This document shows positions 58,986 through 64,000 of a stretch of DNA of 64,000 nucleotides, piece after piece. The notes below the pieces were generated by a model. It saw only the letters and a list, made by a program, of their open reading frames with translations, ran no database searches and was not told the DNA's origin. The stretch's first letter is position 1. Each line of letters begins with the position of its first letter. Origin of the DNA: Antilocapra americana (lineage: Eukaryota; Chordata; Mammalia; Artiodactyla; Antilocapridae). The stretch covers positions 30,391,681 to 30,455,680 of the forward strand of contig ML662442.1 in NCBI GenBank assembly GCA_007570785.1, given 5' to 3'. The translations under genes and the position numbers were made by a program.

Positions 58986-59396
58986 TTATTTTTCTCATCT
59001 CAGCCTCCTTGCTAATTTCTGTTCCAAACCATCTTCATACTGAAAATATTTCTCAGTATCAGCTTAATAACACATCTTTAAATCTTTTGAAGAGCAAAAT
59101 CAATGTTCAGAGTGGTTCGAAAAGTTATCTGTGGCAAACAAAAGAGCAGTAAAAATTTTAAACTGCAAAATTTCCACAACTCTGGGATTCACAACAAGGT
59201 TATTCACAAAACAAGAACCTGAGCAGAACCTCAAGTGCGATGTCAACATTCTTACTAATACATCCTGAAATAAGAATGACTTTTTCCTTTAACAAAAAAT
59301 CTTAAGCTAAAAGTGAACTCCATCTATAAATGAAGCATAGCACCCACTACAAATTCAAAATGAAAATAACTAGCAGTTCCAGTCACACTGAACTAC
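58986..59396. other. Intervening DNA, no recognised feature
   Basis: Nothing recognised. Confidence 0.4.
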
Positions 59397-59618
59397 TTGC
59401 CTGTTTCTGTTCAGTTCAGTCGCTCAGTTGTGTCCAACTGTTTGCAACCCCATGAATCCCAGCAAGGCCTCCCTGTCCATCACCAACTCTGGGAGTCCAC
59501 CCAAACTCATGTCCATCGAGTTGGAGATGCCATCCAGCCATCTCATCCTCTGTCGTCCCCTTCTCCTCCTGCCCCTAATCCTTCCCAGCATCAGGGTCTT
59601 TTCCAATGAGTTAATTCT

Positions 59619-62306
59619 TCACATGAGGTGGCCAGAGTATTGGAGTTTCAGCTTCAATATTAGTCTTTCCAATGAACACCCAGGAGTGATCTTCTTTAGG
59701 ATGGACTGATTGGATATTCTTGCAGTCCAAGGGACTCTCAAGACTCTTCTCCAACACCACAGTTCAAAAGCATCAATTCTTCGGCACTCAGCTTTCTTCA
59801 CCAGCCAACTCTCACATCCATACATGACTACTGGAAAAATCATAGCCTTGACTAGATGCACCTTTGTTGGCAAAGCAATGTCTCTGCTTTTTAATATGCT
59901 ATTTAGTTTGGTCATAAGTTTCCTTCCAAGGAGTAAGCGTCTTTTACTTTCATGGCTGCAATCAACATCTGCAGTGATTTTGAAGCCCAAACAAAATAAA
60001 GTCTGACACTGTTTCCACCGTTTCCCCATCTATTTCCCATAAGGTGACGGGACCAGATGCCATGATCTTAGTTTTGTGAATGTTGAGCTTTAAGCCAACT
60101 TTTTCACTCTCCTCTTTCATTTTCGTCAAGAGGCTTTTTAGTTCCTCTTCACTTTCTGCCATAAAGGTGGTGTCGTCTGCATATCTGAGGTTATTGTTAT
60201 TTCTCCCGGCAATCTTGATTCCAGCTTGTGCTACTTCCAGCCCAGCATTTCTCATGATGTACTCTGCATACAAGTTAAATAAGCAGGGTAACAATATACA
60301 GCCTTGACATACCCCTTTTCCTATTTGGAACCAGTCTGTTGTTCCATGTCCAGTTCTAACTGTTGCTTCCTGACCTGCATACAGGTTTCTCAAGAGGCAG
60401 GTCAGGTGGTCTGGTATTCCCATCTCTTTAAGAATTTTCCACAGTTTATTGTGATCCACACAGTCAACGGCTTTGGCATAGTAAATAAAGCAGAAGTAGA
60501 TGTTTTTCTGGAAATTTCTTGCTTTTTCGATGATCCAGCAGATGTTGGCAATTTGATCTCTGGTTCCTCTGCCTTTTCTAAAGCCAGCTTGAACATCTTG
60601 AAGTTCACAGTTCACGTATTGCTGAAGCCTGGGTTAGAGAATTTTGAGCATTACTTTAGTAGCGTGTGAGAGGAGTGCAACTGTGCAGTAGTTTTAGCAT
60701 TCTTTGGCATTGCCTTTCTTTGGGATAGGATTGAAAACTGACCTTTTCCAGTCCTATGGCCATTGCTGAGTCTTCCAAATTTGCTGGCATATTGAGTGCA
60801 GCACTTTCACAGCATCATCCTTCAGTATTTGAAAGAGCTCAACTGGAATTCCAAAACCTCCACTAGCTTTGTTTGTAGTGATGCTTTCTAAGGCCCACTT
60901 GACTTCACATTCCAGGGTATCTGGCTCTAGGTGAGTGATCACACCATCGTGATTATCTGAGTTGTGAAGATATGTTTTGTACAGTTCTTCTGTGTATCTT
61001 GCCATCTCTTCTTAATATCTTTTGCTTCTGTTAGGTCCATACCATTTCTGTCCTTTATTGAGCTCATCTTTGCATGAAATGTTCCCTTGGTTTCTTGAAG
61101 AGATCTCTAGTCTTTCCCATTCTGGTGTTTTCCTCTATTTCTTTGCATTGATCCCTAAGGAAGGCTTTCTTATCTCTCCTTGCTATTCTTTGGAACTCTG
61201 AATTCAAATGGGAATATCTTTCCTTTCTCCTTTGCTTTTCACTTCTCTTCTTTTCACAGCTATTTGTAAGGCCTCCTCAGTCAGCCATTTGCTTTCTTGC
61301 ATTTATTTTTCCATGGGGATGTTCTTGATCCCTGTCTCCTGGACAATGTCATGAACCTCCGTCTATAGTTCATCAGGCACTCTGTTTATCAGATCTAGTC
61401 TCTTAAATCTATTTCTCACTTCCACTGTATAATCATAAGGGATTTGATTTAGGTCATACCTGAATGATCTAGTGGTTTTCTCCACTTTCTTCAATTTAAG
61501 TCTGGATTTAGCAATAAGGAGTTCATGATCTGAGCCCAGTCAGCTCCCGGTCTTGTTTTTGCTGACTGTATAGAGCTTATCCATCTTTGGCTGCAAAGAA
61601 TATAATCAATCTGATTTCGGTGTTGGCCATCTAGTGAAGTCCATACGTAGAGTCTTCTCTTGTGTTGTTGGAAGAGGGTGTTTGCTATGACCAGTGGGTT
61701 CTCTTGGCAAACCTCTATTCTCTATTAGCCTTTGTCCTGCTTTATTCTGTACCCCAAGGCCAAACTTGCCTGTTACTCCAGGTGTTTCCTGACTTCCTAC
61801 TTTTGCATTCATTCTATAATGAAAAGGACATCTTTTTTGGGTGTTAGTTCTAAAAGATCTTGTAGGTCTTCATAGAACCATTCAACTTCAGCTTCTTCAG
61901 CATTACTGGTTGGGGGATATGCTTGGATTACCATGATATTGAATGGCTTGCCTTGGAAATGAACAGAGATCATTCTGTCATTTTTGAGACTGCATCCAAG
62001 CACTGCATTTCAAACTCTTCTGTTGACCATGATGGCTACTCCATTTCTTCTTAGGGATTCCTGCCCACAGTAGTAGATATAATGGTCATCTGAATTAAAT
62101 TCACCCATTCCAGTCCATCTTAGTTTGCTGATTCCTAGAATGTCGATGTTCACTCTTGCCATCTCCTGTTTGACCACTTCCAATTTGCCTTGATTCATGG
62201 ACCTAACATTCCAGGTTCCTATGCAATATTGCTCTTTACAGCATCGGACCTTGCTTCTATCACCAGTCACATCCACAACTGGGTGTTGTTTTTGCTTTGG
62301 CTCCAT
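59619..62306 (-). pseudogene. BovB endonuclease/reverse transcriptase, broken copy
   Basis: The N-terminus (from 62306) keeps the apurinic-endonuclease-like start 'GTWNVRSM' and 'DILGISKLRW'. A TGA stop at 62010-62012 sits where a CGA is expected, fitting CpG decay. A small deletion near 61810 shifts the frame between 'DVLFII' and 'NAKVGSQETPGVTG'. The linker to about 61010 is broken. 'NKASGGFGIPVELFQILKDD' (about 60870-60810) precedes the RT. The RT core (60615-59962) keeps YADD at 60172-60183, but the first motif A Asp is Tyr (codon at 60481-60483). A frameshift near 59990 moves to the C-terminal part with 'YGCESW' and 'FELWCW'. Normal role: nick target DNA and copy BovB (and Bov-tA) RNA. 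Confidence 0.92.
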
Positions 62307-62321
62307 CCCTTCATTCTTTCT

Positions 62322-62702
62322 GGAGCAGCCATGAAGAGATTCTGCACTTTGCTGGAGCAGCCGTGAAGAGATACCCCAGGTCCAAGGTAAGAGAAACCAA
62401 AGTAAGATGGTAGGTGTTGTGAGACGGCATCATAGGGCAGGCACACTGAAACCATAATCACAGAAAACTAGCCAATCTGATCACATGAACCACAGCCTTG
62501 TCTAACTCAATAAAATTAAGCCATGCAGTGTGGGGCCACCCAAGACGATGGGTCATGGGGTAGAGGTCTGACAGAATGTGGTCCACTGGAGAAGGGAATG
62601 GCAAACCACTTCAGGATTCTTGCCTTGAGAACCCCATGAACAGTATGAAAAGGCAAAATGATACGACACTGAAAGATGAACTCCCCAAGTCAGTAGGTGC
62701 CC
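62322..62702 (+). other. Inverted 5' UTR segment of the BovB
   Basis: BovB 5' UTR in plus orientation ('AAGAGATACCCCAGGTCCAA' to 'CCCCAAGTCAGTAGGTGCCC'). At its start, the 19-bp unit GGAGCAGCCRTGAAGAGAT occurs twice (62322-62340 and 62354-62372), a local duplication at the junction. Confidence 0.88.
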
Positions 62703-62724
62703 TATATTGCCTGTCCCTGTAGTG

Positions 62725-63100
62725 ACCATTATTTTCCCACCTCCAAGTCCTGCTTGCTGTGTTCTGTGCATAGGTTGTGCTGTTCTTTCCATTTCATCAC
62801 ATCTGAATCCTTGCTGTCCTTCAGGGTCCATTTCATGTTCTAAAAAATTCAAGGTCCTTTTGAACATCCTCTTGATCAGTGGTGTGCTCTGCCTTTTGTG
62901 AACTGCCTGGCATCTCTCTTACAATTCCCCAGTTTCTGCAACAGATTTATGTGGGTATTGACATAATTAGTCTACTGGATTGCAAGCTGATAGATGCTAG
63001 AGCCTTGTGTGAGTCATCCTCCAAACTTCCCATAGCACCTAGTACAGCGTCGTGAAGTAACAGCCACCCAATAAACATTTGTTGAATGACTGAATATTAA
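62725..63100 (+). mobile_element. L2 LINE 3' end
   Basis: Sense L2 with the family's classic tail ('AGCACCTAGTACAGCGTCGT', 'CAATAAACATTTGTTGAATG'). The BovB insertion lies directly upstream. Confidence 0.78.
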
Positions 63101-64000
63101 GAGTAGGTTATATGCGATATGATTGCAGAAAATGTAGTGCAAACAGAGAAAATGATCCACTTGAAACTTTTATTGACCTCTGTTTTGTGTCAGAGTAATA
63201 GACTTATTCTTATACAAGATATATTCTGGTGTCTTTTGAAAGTATAACACACTTTTTTGAAAACTATCAGATAAAACATATGCAAATTCAATGGAAAGAG
63301 GTCCCAAAGGCCAAAGCTAAAACACTTTGAGCAGCAAGTGAAATAAAGTTTCATGGGAATGTAACTAAAATTATAAAATATATATCCATACTGGCATAAA
63401 TATATGATTGAATAAATAGAGGGAAGAGAACAATCTCCCATTGCAGAGGAATTCTAAATAATTTATTCAGATCTACTGCTATCAAAGAGGTGGAACTTAA
63501 TCCCCACTCCTTATATAGGTTAAAATGCATCCTTCCAAAGAATACTGTATGGAAATGGGAGAGGGAGAAAACTGACAAATACGACCTCAGCCAATTGATC
63601 AAGACTAATATCAGTAGCAACTCGAGTTGAGAGTATGTATCTTTGACACAGTGTGATAGGAATGGCACTTTTCCTTCCCTAAACACATAATCCCAGTCCA
63701 AACATGAGAAAAACATCAGACAAATATCAGTAAGGAACTGTCCACAAAATACCTGACCAGTAGTCATCAAAACTGTCAAGGTCATCAGAAACAAGGAATG
63801 TATGAGAAACAGTCAGAGCCAGGAGGAACCCAAAGAGACACGACAGCCGTGAGTACCAATAATGTGTTCTCCTGCAGAAGACTTTGGGGAAAGAAACTAA
63901 GAAAATGGTGTTTAGTTCATAATAATGTATAATTATTGGTTTGTTAATTATAACATACTAGCATAGAATGTTAACCATAAGGGAACTTGATGTGGTAAAT
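63101..64000. other. Intervening DNA to the window edge
   Basis: AT-rich, no recognised repeat. A 147-codon antisense frame (63351-63794, -) is Leu/Phe-rich with no known motif, and I treat it as chance. Confidence 0.45.

Larger units (their letters stand above)
59411..62702 (-). mobile_element. Nearly full-length BovB LINE with inverted 5' end and target-site duplication
   Basis: About 3.3 kb, close to the family's usual length of about 3.2 kb. From 59411 to about 62325 the element is on the minus strand: 3' end, RT, linker, endonuclease and the start of the coding region. From about 62322 to 62702 the sequence is the BovB 5' UTR in the opposite orientation. The flanks TTGCCTGTTTCTGT (59397-59410) and TTGCCTGTCCCTGT (62707-62720) match at 12 of 14 positions, both differences C/T, consistent with one target-site duplication around the whole unit. 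GGAG microhomology sits at the internal junction. It is inactive. Confidence 0.95.

Noticed and set aside
60304..60669. 121-codon plus-strand frame over the BovB RT
   Set aside because: Antisense shadow of the BovB reverse transcriptase; the same frame appears antisense to the copy at 6982-7404.
63351..63794. 147-codon Leu/Phe-rich frame on the minus strand that looks membrane-like
   Set aside because: AT-rich DNA produces such hydrophobic frames by chance. No family motif, and no exon or splice context I can support.

Overview
This is a stretch of a ruminant nuclear genome. The diagnostic evidence is its repeats: BovB (RTE-clade LINE) copies, tRNA-headed Bov-tA SINEs, Bov-A/Bov-A2 SINEs and CHR-2-type SINEs lie next to older mammalian repeats (L2, MIR, L1M, MLT1, MER5). 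BovB plus Bov-tA/Bov-A points to a pecoran ruminant, most likely a bovid. I cannot separate cattle, sheep and goat from this window. All family names come from pattern recognition, without a database search, so element edges are approximate unless a target-site duplication (TSD) is stated.

I find no protein-coding host gene, rRNA gene, functional tRNA gene or CRISPR array. Every long reading frame is a BovB reverse-transcriptase/endonuclease relic, lies in a repeat, or is short and unsupported. The window looks like intergenic or deep intronic AT-rich DNA with one small CpG-richer block.

Layout. 1-8.3 kb: an L2 running off the left edge, a second L2, two Bov-tA, two MLT1 LTRs, a CHR-2 and two BovB 3' fragments. 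8.3-16 kb: MIR, MER5, two BovB fragments and two L1 pieces. 16-26 kb: a solo retroviral LTR with a 5-bp TSD, several SINEs, a BovB end beside a 69-nt pure pyrimidine run, a perfect 28-bp inverted repeat, and a pogo/Tigger-like DNA transposon with a SINE in its right terminal repeat. 26-44 kb: mostly unique AT-rich DNA with scattered SINEs, MIRs and L1 pieces, including an L1 5' end on the minus strand. 44-48 kb: a small BovB insertion with an inverted 5' part, and the CpG-richer block at 46.9-47.5 kb. 48-59 kb: L2, a long rearranged old L1, a folded-back SINE, a hAT-like remnant and an L1 3' region. 59.4-62.7 kb: a nearly complete BovB on the minus strand, also with an inverted 5' end. 62.7-64 kb: an L2 tail and unique DNA.

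Nothing here works together as a pathway. The informative signal is insertion history. The clearest result is that two independent BovB copies (44.3-45.1 kb and 59.4-62.7 kb) each have an inverted 5' segment and flanking TSDs, the structure expected from twin priming. I found no previously undescribed biological system.
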